Below are positions 46,800-58,362 of a stretch of DNA of 64,000 nucleotides, in pieces. Each line of letters begins with the position of its first letter. Within the stretch, counting starts at the first letter, position 1. The notes under the pieces were generated by a model. The model saw nothing but the letters and a program-made list of their open reading frames with translations, was not told the origin of the DNA and ran no database searches. The DNA comes from Pelargonium x hortorum (taxonomy: Eukaryota > Streptophyta > Magnoliopsida > Geraniales > Geraniaceae). A program made the position numbers and the translations under genes. The stretch covers positions 62,001-126,000 of the forward strand of contig JAYMTJ010000021.1 in the NCBI GenBank assembly GCA_036897525.1, given 5' to 3'.

Positions 46800-49700
46800 G
46801 TATTTATTATATAAAATATATCGCAAGAACTCTTCTTAACTATAAGAATATTGTCTATTTACCCCGTAATGGAGAAAATTGCAATAATCAAGAGAAACGA
46901 AAACTGCAATTTGAGTAGAAGTTGAATTCCTATAACAATCTATTTCTAAAAGAATTTTGACACACTTCAGTATATGCTTTAAAGACTCATTTCACGTGAA
47001 ATTATATCTTTCAAATAAATGTGAATCCTCATCACACAGTAATGACTATTCGTCTGTTTAACTAGGATTTCTCTTAATAATTAATAGGGTTTTGCTAGAC
47101 CCTGTTTAAGACTCTTGGTTATTAAATAGAATTTATTGTAAATCTTGCTATTTTTATACAAAAACCGGACTCCTGCTGTATATCTCTAGCAATATCTAAA
47201 TAGTAATTTAAACAACAATCAACTCAAGATAAATTACTTGCCATGTCTTTTTATTACCCAGTTGAGTTATTAGAAACAGGAAAACTCGGATTATCCAACT
47301 TTTGACTGCGATCGATAGCTACACATGACACGAAACATTGGTGCAGACTTCAAATTACTCAATAAAGCTAATTCTAGGGTATAACCGGTCTCAAATCTTA
47401 TCCACTTATCTTTAAAGGGAGTGCAGAATCTTACTTAATATCAGCTTTTTGACTTCCTTCACCTTCCCAAAAGTTCCTTAATGCCTCGACGTATTAAAAC
47501 CGAGTCTCTTATCTTTAATTGACTTGTTGAAAAAAAGCTTATTCAAAGAATTTAATAAAGCTTAGAACCTGCTGGGATGTAGTTTGCAGAGTATAAAGTA
47601 ACCATCGTTAGGAATAGAAAAGATCACGTTTCAGATAATACACATCTGAAAAGTTCCTACTCAATTGTATAAATCTACATTCTGTACTAAGATATTCACG
47701 TTTGTTTTCGCTGTCATTATATTTACTAATATTTAGGATATGGGACTTACATCATAGTATATTAAAAGTTTTAACATTAGATATAGCTCTAACTCTTTTT
47801 CACTAACTTAAAATCCAAGGTAAGCTGCGGTCTTGACCAAGTGTATTTTACTCTGCCAATAAATTGAAAATTTTCCGTAAACTTGGGGTAATTAGAAGAA
47901 ACTGGGATTGCTTTTAAGTTCTCACGAACTGGTAGAAATTAGTTTCTTGAATTTACGGACCTGGGTTAGGTAATAGAAAGGTAGATTTCACAAAGGCTTT
48001 CACTAGGACGGGAGGTTTAGGATTTAATCCTAAAGTCTTTCTTGCCTGCCTCTGCCCTCGTTAAACAAAACGATTTAGGAATGACAAAGTCTAGTTGTCC
48101 TGCTCCTGGCCACTACTCCGCATATTTAGAGGTTCTCTGCTAATTGTTTTCGTGGTTCAATCAAGTAAAATTAGAAAGGCTGTAGCTTTCAAATATTCTC
48201 CTATATTTCTTAGTTGGGGTAAATTAATTAAAAGGTATGTACCTTCTCGGTCAATGCTCTTTAGCACGTAGGTTGCTCGCTTAGGTAGGAAAAGTAAAGA
48301 GTGCTTATTCAGATATCTAATTTATAATGTATTTTATATCCAAGAAACCAGATAGAAGTCTTAGTAACTCATGAAAGTTAGGGTCTAGCCATCTAGCTAA
48401 AATCGCTGCAGAAACAAGGGGCCATTGCTAAATGAAAATAGAGAATCCACGAGGCATGCTAATAGATACCCAAGAAAAGGAGGAGGTATTTACCTTTTTA
48501 CTTGATACTTTAAGGTCTGCTTATACAATAGTCTAATTAGCCCTAATCTTTTAGTAGCTTAAACAAGAAAAAGAATGTTTGCGAAAAATAAGTAAAATAA
48601 AACTTTTTCGACTTATCCAATCACTAGATTCTATGTCATGACCAATTTAGCCTAACAAATCACATAAAGACTTGCGCATGGACCAGAACTCTAGTAAGTG
48701 TCAAGATATAACTCTGAGACATTCCAAGTTTTAGGCTAACGATAGAGGGACTATAACGGCTTAGATATACTTTGCTATACTCCTAAAAAAATGTTTTTAT
48801 ACTGTTTAGGGCAAATCCAGTACGTTTTGAACCAGCTGCATTGGATATTTTGGTGGGATGCTCTACCAAGGGGCTTCAAGACTAAAACTAAATATCCAGC
48901 ATTGGATACATTACTACTAAAAAACTATTTAGGAGTCTACGATTCTAATTCTATTTAAGTGATTTCCTTCTAGAGCTAACCCACTTTAACTAAAACTTAT
49001 TCTAGCTTGTTTAATCCTTATGTATATTGCCAACATCTGGTCTGGACTAGTATATAAAACCTCCCCGAGTCGTTTACTTTCCTCCATACACTAGTCTTAT
49101 AACCGAGGCTCTAAGGGATCCATACCCCTACTAGTTTATTACCGATTACACAAGTAAAGATATTTACACTTGGCTTATGATTTACTTAGATTAAGTAATT
49201 CCCGAACTAGGCTCTTTTGGTCTATATATCCCAGGCTGACTTACTTAAGACTGCATCACACTTTAACTTAAGAAGCATCAATTGGTATATAAATAAAGTC
49301 TTTCCTTAATTTTGCGCTTTTCTATCTATCTATTTTTGCTTCTTTTTGTTTGATTCTGCTAATATTTCTTATTTCTTACTAGATTTGAAACCCATGCAAA
49401 AAAGATTATGTTGATTTAGCAAAGTTTAGTAATCCTAAAAAAAATGAACCAGGTATTACGTTATTTACATTTTTATAAGTCTGGAATACCCTAGCAATTT
49501 TTAATAAAGGAAATCTTAACAATAGGATGCCTTTTTAAAAAAGCTATCTTTGTACCCGGAAAACCTATTTTTAATGGTTGTTAACAAGAAACTAGAATCC
49601 TTATTAAGAATCTGAACCCCATTTAATACTGCGATTATATGAACTTGTAATTGAAAGAATTTCTATACCTCTTCTTAAAATGACTAAAGCTCTTCTGTTA

Positions 49701-49999
49701 TACCAGCTTACTTAAAGATAAGAATTTGACTCTAAACTAATAAGGATTCTTTTTAAATAGAAAATGACAAGAACAAAGACCTCTTTATATTGTTTTCTTG
49801 CCATTTAGCCGACCAGCTCAGAGGTATTTCATAGAGTTGTATAGTTTTAAAGTCCTAGGGAATAAAATACTTGCTAAGCACTTTTTTTCAATAGGAAATC
49901 CCCTTTTATTTATACTTATGTATAGAAAATCTCTTTATCTCTTAACCTTCTCTAGTTTCCACTAAAAGTATGAGAATGACATAGGAAATTTGAAAAGTA

Positions 50000-50069
50000 A
50001 TTAATGATAGGACTCGAACCAATTACACCTTATAATTTTGCGGGTTGCTCAACCACTCAAATTATCAAT
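50000..50069 (-). pseudogene. tRNA-like sequence with paired acceptor and T arm
   Basis: On the minus strand ATTGATA (5') and CATTAAT (3') pair at six of seven acceptor positions, counting one G-T. The D arm TTGAGTGGTTGAGCAA has a three-pair stem and the GTGGTTGA loop. The T arm ATTGGTTCGAGTCCTAT pairs at four of five positions. The middle, CCGCAAAATTATAAGGT, does not form a proper anticodon stem, so identity cannot be assigned; a displaced GCA is visible. It has the best overall tRNA fold in the window but a broken decoding arm. Confidence 0.4.
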
Positions 50070-50854
50070 ACACAAACACAAGAAAAGTTACTCTATGATT
50101 TCCTCTGTATTATGTATTATTTTCCAAAGAAATACCTATACTCCATTTTTTGTTCCATAACTTATTGTCTGCTAGAGGGGGATATCCTCTAATTTACCAT
50201 CAGTCATAAAGTCAAATCTCTTTTTAGACTTACGCTCTATCCATCCGTTCTACCAATTTGTTATACTGACGACGAAATGGAACTAATACGGACACCAAAC
50301 AATATAAAAACAAATAGATTGCTCTGTGACATAAAACTAACTTTTTAACATACTTTCTTTTTATGAATCCCACACTGATGAAATCCAAGCTTCTAAAAGA
50401 GTCAATTTTTTAATAATTACTGAATTCCTTTCCAAACTCTTATCTCTTTCTACTACTAATTTCAAAGTGTTAATTAACCTGAGTTTGGAATCCTTTTAGA
50501 CTCCTTTTTCTATTAAATAGAATAGATTTTGTAACCAGAAATCCTGGCAATTTGTGAAAAATCTATGGGTTTACATATTTCATTTTGGTTGCAAGCATAT
50601 AAGATCAAACCCTAAAAGCACTAATTTGAACCCCGGCATCCTCCAAAATAGCGAGTACTTTCCAGTAAACCCTGGAGTAACTCAGTTCCCAGGCATAGAC
50701 ATAAGAATTAGAATCTCAGTGATTTCGCTCTTTCAAAAAAACATCTTCTCTTCCATTACTCTTTTTTGTACTAAGAGCCCCCTGTCAGGTTTGAAGTTCA
50801 ACGGAGAATTTATAGGTGTAGGTAGTAATATTATTCCCCTGTCTACTATTACTT

Positions 50855-50925
50855 TAAGTGGGTGGTTAGAGCACCGGTGAGTGGAATTGGCATGTAAAGG
50901 TTCAAGTCGTACTACACTCGGGTAC
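50855..50925 (+). pseudogene. tRNA-Gln-like family member, anticodon position GUG
   Basis: GGTGGTTAGAGCA (D arm), CCGGTGAGTGGAATTGG (anticodon arm) and CATGTAAAGGTTCAAGTC (variable loop and T loop) align with the minus-strand sequence at 21016-21086. The anticodon stem pairs fully if G-T wobbles are allowed, with loop GAGTGGA, which lacks U33. No acceptor or T stem forms. It is downstream of the tRNA-like sequences at 50.0 and about 50.2 kb but on the opposite strand. Confidence 0.35.
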
Positions 50926-52827
50926 TTATTTGAGGTAAGCTGGCTTAATTCAATAAATTGCTTAGTTTTCAGGTTTAAGAGGGTAGTAATTCAATGCAAA
51001 ACTTGTTTACTAATTTCTAGTTTCCTAAATGAAAAATTCCAAATGACTTTCTAAAAGGGTAATTCAAGGCAAGTGAAAGGGAAAAAATCTATCTTGGTGA
51101 GGTTAGTTAGCTTGGTTTGGGTACTTCCAGAGTTAGGAATTGAGAAAGTGAGGCGCGGTAGCCCTGAAAGAGTAAGAATACCTGGTTAATCTGTACTTCC
51201 ATCCATCCAAGCTAACGCTTGCCTATAAGCTTCTGCCTGGGAGTAAGAAACAGAGTCTATTATAGATTCTTCTTCTTTTTGTATTTTAAGTAAAACGAGG
51301 GTAAGATATGGGTTAGTTACCAATTCCTATTTATCTGGTTGCTTATAGCTCTGTTGCTTCTGAAGGAACTGGGTCAGTTAAGAGGGCCCCTAAAACCCTG
51401 GGATTTATGCAAGTTTCTATTTTTATTCTAGCGTTAGAGTGCAAAAAAGTTTACTAGTTAGCCCTGCCTAAGTATGTAGGTTTCTATTACCCTTAGCTAG
51501 GCGTAAAGGACATGATTAGACCAAAACAACAAATAAGGAGGCTTCAGGTAGACCTTGTTTTGCGTTCGAACTCTCGGTTGTTACTTTTTTGACCTTGACT
51601 TACGTACTTTATCTTAATGCGAGGTTTTTTCGAGTATATGAAATTTTATCTACTTGAAATGCCTATGCAATGCCATTCTATCCTTATCCCTTTACAGTTT
51701 TTATGGGCTGTAGTGATTATTAGTAGGTCTTACTTTTTATTTACTATATATTTGTTCAAACGGAAGGGGGCGGGGTGTTAGCACATATGGTAAGATCTTA
51801 GTTATGCCAAAGATAGAAAGGTTGTATGCGGAGGCTCTAGAGCAAAATCAGGGTCAAAACTATTGACAAAACTTTCGTAGCTCGGCTCAGGAAAGGTTTT
51901 TTGACTTTTTTGATGCTATTGGCTGTCCTTTATCTCCTGAAATAGAATTATTAGACTTTACTTTAAAGGGACCCTTTTTATATTAAGGTCTCTCTTTAGT
52001 AAATGAGGTAGCTGCATGGTATACATTTCTTTCATAAGGAATAGTCTGTCTAATACAATTTATTGCTTTACTACTTTGAATGCGTTGTTAGAAAAACGAA
52101 CAGGAAGGTATAGCCCAGAAGAGTAAGAGTTAGGTACAGACTAAGAAAGGTTTACAGAATAGTAAAGGTTTGGGCAGTAGGCAGTTTTATGGGATTAGAA
52201 CTCTTGTGTTACCGTATTCTATTTTAGGCTTCGGGGAGTACAATTAAGAAGGTAATCTGCTGCTATGTATTTTATGTATCTCACTTCATTATGTTACAGG
52301 ACCTAGAAATAGTAAGAAAGAGAGCTACTCTAGAAATCAATCTAATCATCTTGGGAGTACAGAACTGAAGCTAAAGTCATTCTTATTTTTCTAGTAAAGA
52401 GGTATAGGCTAAAGTCTGCTGTTGGTCTTATTCCTGCCAGTCCTTAATTAACGATCCTAGGAATTTTCTAAACAAGCTAGTTTCAGAAAGTGGATAATGA
52501 CTAAACATCTGAAAATGGGCCCTAAAAGACTCAAACCAACACCTTATGAGGTATCTAAACTCTCGAAAAAAGCTATTCCAGATAATAAGTTGAGCCCCTT
52601 TTGTATTTAATCTGTATTCGTTACCCTTTAGCAATTTCTATTTCTATTAAAGTCTTTCCCGATGTTATTAAAGTTATAAAGAGTGTGCACCTAGCTTCCT
52701 TATAGTAGTGTAATTATTTGCTGGACTTTAGTCGTTTAAGAGTAACGTTAAGGGTTATTTAGAGTAGTAATTCTCCTTTCCGGTTTGTCTATTTAAGAAA
52801 GCAGGTATGAATAAGAAGAAGATCCAG

Positions 52828-53920
52828 AAGCTCTGTGGAAAGGTATACGGATGCAGAGTACAGGTCTAGCCCGTAAGAAAAGTATAGCTAAGAATAAGGT
52901 TTAAGCTTTCAAGAGTTACCTCTAATAGGGAAAGTGAATTGACGGATAACTTCTAGTTTAAGTCGAGTACAGGGTATATTCTGTAAAGGGGATAGGTAAG
53001 CAGGGTGAGGGTGTTTTTCTCCTCTAAAAAAGAAGGATTTCCATGTTGTTAGTTTAAAGTGAGAAAGAGTTCTAATTTAGTAGTCTATTTTGAAGGAAGT
53101 AAAGAAATTACGAGTTACCGAAATATAAAGGAGTGTTCCTCCGATCTCAGGTTTCATTTTAGGAGGGTATAATAAGGAGTGTCTTTCTTTTCAAAAAAAG
53201 CGAGAATCATTCTGAGTAGGTTTTTTACATCCAAGTTAGTTAGTTTTCTTGGTTTTAGTAGACAAAGAATTGAGTTAAAAGTTTAAGCGTAAGGATTTGG
53301 GATAACCCAAGTGAGTTTAACAAAGGGCTAGGCTAGAAAGATAAGAAGTATAGAAGTCTAGTTATAGCTTCTTGAGAGGTACGAAGTACAAGTAAGAAAA
53401 GTATATAAAATAGATTAGGAGACAGAGAAAATAGTAGACATTTTTACAAGATAAATCTTGCCTCAGTTCTTAGTTAGAAAGGGAATATTAAGTCTAAAGT
53501 CTCTGGGCCTAAACAAATCTAAGGAATTTTTAGTATATAAGGAATTAAAAGACAAAGTAGGGTTCCACTTTCTAAAGTCTAAAATGAGGAAGTAGGAGCT
53601 TTACCCTATCAATTTCTAAGAAAGGAATTTCCTGTTGTTAGCTTAAAGCAATAAGCAAGTTAGTTTCATTTGTCATTTGTACGAGTTATTTAGGAACAAG
53701 TAAACTTCTGCTTTAAAGTAAATAAGTAAAGAATGAAATAAAGTGAAAGTTTTTACAAGAGGAGTCTAAGTTATCTAAAAGGTTTTCTCTGCTTAAGGAT
53801 TTCAAGTTTTAAAAAGGGTATATAATAAGAAAGCTACAGGGATACAGAAACCAGGTAGTACAAGTAAGAAGACTAAGAGGGTAGTTATAGCTCTGGAGAA
53901 AGGTATCAAGACTCATAAGA
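52828..53920 (+). repeat. Local repeat family O (three copies)
   Basis: Related segments lie at 52828-52860 (AGCTCTGTGGAAAGGTAT), 53356-53392 (AGTTATAGCTTCTTGAGAGG) and 53881-53915 (AGTTATAGCTCTGGAGAAAG with GTATCAAG). The second and third also share TAGTTATAGCT. Copies are spaced about 0.5 kb apart in the same orientation. Confidence 0.4.
53028..53667 (+). repeat. Direct repeat P (two copies)
   Basis: GGATTTCCATGTTGTTAGTT (53036) and GGAATTTCCTGTTGTTAGCT (53625) are followed by TAAAG and further weaker similarity, about 590 bases apart. A third partial match, TTGTTAGTTTAAAGTGA, lies at 16780. A single 17-base match is compatible with chance. Confidence 0.4.
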
Positions 53921-55499
53921 AACAGGTAGAGAATAGAATAGCTAAGATACAGATACTGAATTCAGGGGTACAAAGTCTAGGTATGAAAGCAAGTGAGCAG
54001 AAGAGAAACAGGGTAAGCAGTTGTTGGTGTTCCTATAGCGTAAGTAGGATATTCATTAAACTATATAGCATTCCCCTTCCTTCGGGTGCCTACAGTAGAG
54101 TAACTAACTTACCTATATACAATTAGGTTTCTTTCCTCTCTATAGAAATAGAAAGTAAGACAATGAGGGCTTCGCGCCTTAAGACTAATACAACTAATAA
54201 GTAATAGACTCTTTCTAATAATCCCTACTATAAGAGGAGGAATACAATAGCTGTAGGCTACTACAATAAGAAGAATTCCCAAAAGACAAGTAATATCCAT
54301 AAGAAAAGAAGTACAGGCTGCAAGAACAAGAAGGCGCTTATTCCTTCCTAGGGTTCCTGTTGTAAATTTATTTAGTAATCAAAGACTTTCTGTGAATCCC
54401 CTTTTCCGCGTCTGCTATGTGGTTTTTGTCATTGTTTCTAACTGGAGTTAGGGAAGTTTCCCGCGATATTGAATTGGGGATTTCATTCAAAATTTAAGAG
54501 CTCCCAAACATCCTGTTTCAAACTCAGAGTAAGCACCTATACCTGGGTCCTTTAGTCCAGTAACCGGTTTCTGAATTCCTTTTTATAGGAGCCCCCTAGG
54601 TACAAGTATACTGAATCTGAAAAGTTATTTCTCTTTTGGTACTAATATATTCTCAATTGTGTAGGAAAGTCCCTTAACTGGATGTCGCATAAGGGCGAAA
54701 TACTTTAGAACTGCCGCTTTAATAATATCTATATGACCCGCGTTTTTACATCTGACCTAACTTTTGCTGCGGGGTTTCTTGGATTTCCTGCGCTAGAATT
54801 GTACCTTTCAAAATCCGGGTCTCTAATGAAAGTTACATTCCCCGTTACGTAACTCCAAAACTTTAGATACTTATAACAAGGAATTCCTGGCTTTGGCCAA
54901 CCCCTTAGGATTGTAATTCTTATGCATAGGGTTTTTTTACAAAGGAGTTTTTCTGGTTCCAAACCAATCTACTAACTTACTCAGTATTAGCTTTTGCCAT
55001 GACTACTCCTCGAGAATATCTTCTAAATTTACAGAATAGTAGTAGGTTCTTACGAATAAAGTAACTGGATTTGTATAACTAGCCTTTTTTTGTAGTGCTG
55101 GTAAGTTTCTAAGGGTATGGGCCTAACTTGTAAGATAGCTCCCTTTAAAAATCTGATATAATATAACTATGTTTAATAGGAGCACACTTTTGATCCAGCT
55201 TCTTTAGGAGAAAACGGGTCACTTGTAGTGTTAGCGGTTTCGTCTAAATTCAATTATATCGATTAGCAAAAAGAAAAAGGGTGCCTCTCTTACTATTCGG
55301 CTATACATACTAATAAGCCCTTAATTATTTATATAGTAAATAAAAAAAATGATTTTACAGTGCAATTTTCTGTATTTTATCCTCTTCCTTTTTACTGTGC
55401 GTATACTTATTTATGTATTTTACTCTACAGCCAAGATATTTAGTAGTCGCTAGCTAGTGGTTTTCCTTAAGTTTTATTTCTTCCCTTTTCTCTTTCTTT

Positions 55500-55521
55500 G
55501 TAATGGAATTGTAATGGAAAT
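55500..55521 (+). repeat. Two-copy 11-bp tandem repeat
   Basis: GTAATGGAATT is followed by GTAATGGAAAT, one mismatch apart. It is a slippage product. Confidence 0.75.
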
Positions 55522-55730
55522 GCACTGAAGGAAACAAGACTTATTTTCCTAGCTTACCTTTGACTTCTATAAAGGCTTTATACTTATTAAATTTTAATAG
55601 TTTTCAATTAGAATTGAGTAGGAGTATATTATACAAAAGCTTTGCTTGAATTGAAATGACTCATATAGAAATAGATTTAGATCATCCTTTGCAATGCAGT
55701 TTAGTAGTTAAATGTAATTATGACAGTTTG

Positions 55731-55797
55731 TGGAGTATTTGGTTAGAGCACTGGTTCATAGAATCAGTACGCAAAAGTTCAAATCCAAGTGAGTCCT
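55731..55797 (+). pseudogene. tRNA-Gln-like family member, anticodon position AUA
   Basis: The sequence opens TGGAGTATTTGG, close to the 5' end of plant mitochondrial tRNA-Gln (TGGAGTATAGCC, from memory). It then has GGTTAGAGCA, a fully paired anticodon stem CTGGT/ATCAG around TCATAGA, and GCAAAAGTTCAAATCC. The acceptor pairs at four of seven positions and the T stem poorly. C replaces the universal U33 and the anticodon would be AUA, so it is unlikely to act as a standard tRNA. GTGGAGTATTTG is shared with 58292. Confidence 0.4.
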
Positions 55798-56185
55798 AAG
55801 TCACTCCTTATCCATTTCCGAATATCATACTTCAATGTTGTCCTTTTAGAGCATATCTTTTTAGAGCTGTGCTTCACAAAGTAAATATAAAATAATAAGA
55901 GATCAAATAGAGAAGTCAGCATAACTACTAAGAGGATTCCTATTTCGAGCTTTCTTGCCTAATGTTAGGATTTTTGGGGGGTACAGTTACAGAGAAAGTT
56001 TAGGGGTGAAGATATTGGGCTGGTAGAGCCCCTAAAAGTGCAGGTTATACGAAACAAGTTAGAAAGGTTTCGACTAGTGCAGGATAGAACTCGGTATAGG
56101 TCTACTATTGAATCTAGAAGGAAGTTCTATACCTATTGAAAAGACCCCATTTTCCCGTTTATTGACCGACTACTTACTACTTAAA

Positions 56186-56196
56186 GGGGGGGGGGG
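56186..56196 (+). repeat. G11 homopolymer
   Basis: Eleven consecutive G bases occur in a sequence of about 36% G+C. It could be a slippage tract or the scar of an imprecise junction. Length may also be unreliable in the assembly. Confidence 0.8.
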
Positions 56197-57354
56197 TCTA
56201 GAACCAAAGCAAAAGCTTGACTTCTACACTGTCCTTGTTACTTTCAGCACCTGTTAACTCGTCCAACCTAACTTCAAAGCATCTAAGAAACAAGCCTCCT
56301 GACAACCTAGTTACTTAGTTTCATTCTACCCTGTTCATTAAAACCAATAATTAGGAGAATACCCTGCTTTAATTAAGGACCCCCTGCAACAGAGGAAATA
56401 AGACCGACACCAACGGGAAACACTTTACTTTCCTTATTTTGGATCCCGTAAAGGCCCCGAATCGTTTAAATTGTTACTTACACCCGATCTAACTCTCCCA
56501 AGAACCTAGTACAATTTTAAAAAGCTACCCCAGAAAGTACTAGAGTTTTCAAGTCCCACAAAGTCTCTTCTTAACTTATTTGTTACTCTAAAGCATGCCT
56601 TCTTTCTTAGGACTTAGTTTTAAATTAATAGCTGCCTTAACTTCCTATATAAGAGAGCTGCCAGACAAAACATGAGTTTAAGTACCATAGCGCCTCTAAT
56701 AGACTAGGAAATATGCGAATAGATCTCTCGATCTACTTCTTACTTTCCTGTTTTTTCTGTATACTATCTACTTTCTGTATCCCTCGTGTCATACCTACCT
56801 CACTCTAATTATACCCTGATTTTCCCTACTCACTACTAAAATCCCTTCAATTTCTTACTCCTGAGCTTACCCTGTTTCTTAAACTTTCCTTAGTGAGAGC
56901 CTGGAGTTATACTTGTTTGAGATAAGTAAGATCGGCATGAACAAAGCCACTAATAGCAAGATATAGAGTAGGACATTGACTGAATCTAACAAAACTTTAA
57001 ATAAAAGGAGGGCGGAGGGATTCCTAGGAGTCTTATTTATAACTGATAAAAATAGTATAAATATTATGTACTTTTTTGCTATGCTTTCAGTTGGAGTGGC
57101 GTGCTTAATCTTAATGATTGGTTGATGGTCTTTTTATTACCATTTTTGTCTCTCTTTTATCCTATATATCAAGAAGACTTGAATTTCCTGCTATTTTTTT
57201 TTTAACCCTATGTTGTAAATAGGGGAAGCATACAAAAAGATGTCTAAAAAAGAGTACTTATGGGTATTTTATTCGCCCCCCTTTCGCGGGTTTCCACTAC
57301 TGAGAGGTTCTCTATACCCTACCTAGGAAAACATCTTCAGTAGAACAAAGTGGA

Positions 57355-57600
57355 TTGGATTTAGAGTTAGTTACACTGGCAAAGGACAGCTTACAAAGAC
57401 AGAAGATGTTTCCATTAGCAGAAGAACTCAAACAAAGAGTACACCTTCTTAATGGTTTAGGAATAATTAATAAGTTTCCTTTCAGTCGATCAAGAATCAG
57501 TTATCCTCCTTTCTATGTATTTGGACCACCTTTAGTTTCGATACACCTTATTCTATTACTATTAGGAATTCTTAATAAACTGACAGGTTTGTGGTCCTAA
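57355..57600 (+). other. 81-codon open frame, unrecognised
   Basis: The frame begins at TTG and ends at TAA. Its first half is polar (LAKDSLQRQKMFPLAEELKQ) and its last third hydrophobic (PLVSIHLILLLLGIL), so the product would look like a small protein with one C-terminal membrane segment. No ribosome binding site, homologue or neighbouring gene supports it. Frames of this length are expected by chance, and I keep it only as the most protein-like of the set. Confidence 0.08.
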
Positions 57601-58290
57601 GGAAGCAGATTCCCTCATGTCTATTAGCAAGACCGGCTTTCATATGAACTGATTACGGACTTCCTTTAATACCTCTTATCCATAATAACTTCTTTCATAC
57701 TCTTCCTAGCCTCACTCCTCAGAGCAAGATAAACCTTGCCTCTCAAAGCTACACGGTCAATACACTTACAAGCTCTCTAAGAACTAAAGAATACCATCTA
57801 TTTCTTAAACTCATTAGTCAGTCAGTTTCAGTTACTGGAACTATCAAAGCCAACAACGGGTTTCTATTAGCTCCATTTGCTTTGGGCAGCATTCACTGTC
57901 AAGAAAATTCTATAAGTAAGTTCTTCAATTGACCGGAATGGAATTACTCGAACAGTACGGATCTGGCTACCAAAGGACATAGATACTGCTACCAAAGGTA
58001 TGAAATGGACTTTATATAGTAGAAAAGCTTTTTCAATTTCTTACTATTTCTCAGTTAGTTATATAAGTAATAGATAGAACATGCATACCCTATAGATATA
58101 GACACAAACACTTCTTACTCACTTGCTTTCTTAAGAGCTAAACCTAGACTCTTTTCTTGACTGACTTTAATGCCCTTTTTCTCTTTCTTCAAGATCAATC
58201 TTGCTAACTACTAGAAACTGGGAAACAATCGATATCGGAAATCACTTACTTTAAGCTTTAGACCTAGATAAAGTAAGCAGTTATCTTTTT

Positions 58291-58362
58291 AGTGGAGTAT
58301 TTGATGGTAGAGCATCCGCTTGAGATGACAACTTGCAGAGGTTCAAGTCCAAGAGTTGCTGG
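58291..58362 (+). pseudogene. tRNA-Gln-like family member, anticodon arm unpaired
   Basis: GTGGAGTATTTG (58292-58303) is identical to the 5' end of the sequence at 55730. ATGGTAGAGCA forms a D-arm-like element, and TTGCAGAGGTTCAAGTCC a variable loop plus T loop at the family spacing. The anticodon stem TCCGC/GACAA does not pair. It is evidently another eroded copy. Confidence 0.35.

Larger units (their letters stand above)
41400..50950. other. AT-rich DNA without a supported gene, with tRNA-like sequences at 45.8, 50.0 and 50.9 kb
   Basis: The longest frames are 81 codons (45336-45581, plus) and 108 codons (50554-50880, plus), neither recognisable. The first overlaps nothing else. The second runs into the tRNA-like sequence at 50855, so it is probably fortuitous. 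A region at about 50195-50275 (minus) has D-arm-like words (TTGGTAGAACG, TGGATAGAGCG) and a five-base AAGTC/GACTT stem but no T arm, and is not called. Two CCCGCGGG palindromes lie at 46553 and 46784. The stretch 41.4-45.3 kb shows nothing but A/T runs. Confidence 0.55.
50950..54350. other. Repeat-rich block VI, purine-biased
   Basis: The plus strand is rich in A and G, most clearly at 52.8-54.0 kb (15 G against 7 C in the 60 bases from 53821). TAG is frequent: I counted 17 TAG and 6 TGA in 53041-53460. Repeats O and P lie here. Frames of 68 codons (52428-52634, minus) and 63 codons (54109-54300, minus) are not recognisable. Confidence 0.5.
54350..56200. other. AT-rich DNA without a supported gene
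   Basis: A 77-codon frame (54729-54962, minus) has no recognisable product. The region holds a tandem 11-mer at 55500 and the tRNA-like sequence at 55731. At its end is a G11 run (56186-56196), the longest G tract in the window. Confidence 0.6.

Noticed and set aside
50554-50880. 108-codon open frame
   Set aside because: It runs into a tRNA-like sequence, has no recognisable motif, and its length is within chance expectation.
52936-52945. GAATTGACGG, as in small-subunit rRNA
   Set aside because: The preceding AAACTCAAAG and following GGG are missing, and no other rRNA words lie nearby.
16780-53062. Exact 17-base match TTGTTAGTTTAAAGTGA at 16780 and 53046
   Set aside because: About 0.4 such matches are expected by chance between positions in a window of this size and composition. 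It is kept only as a note to repeat P.
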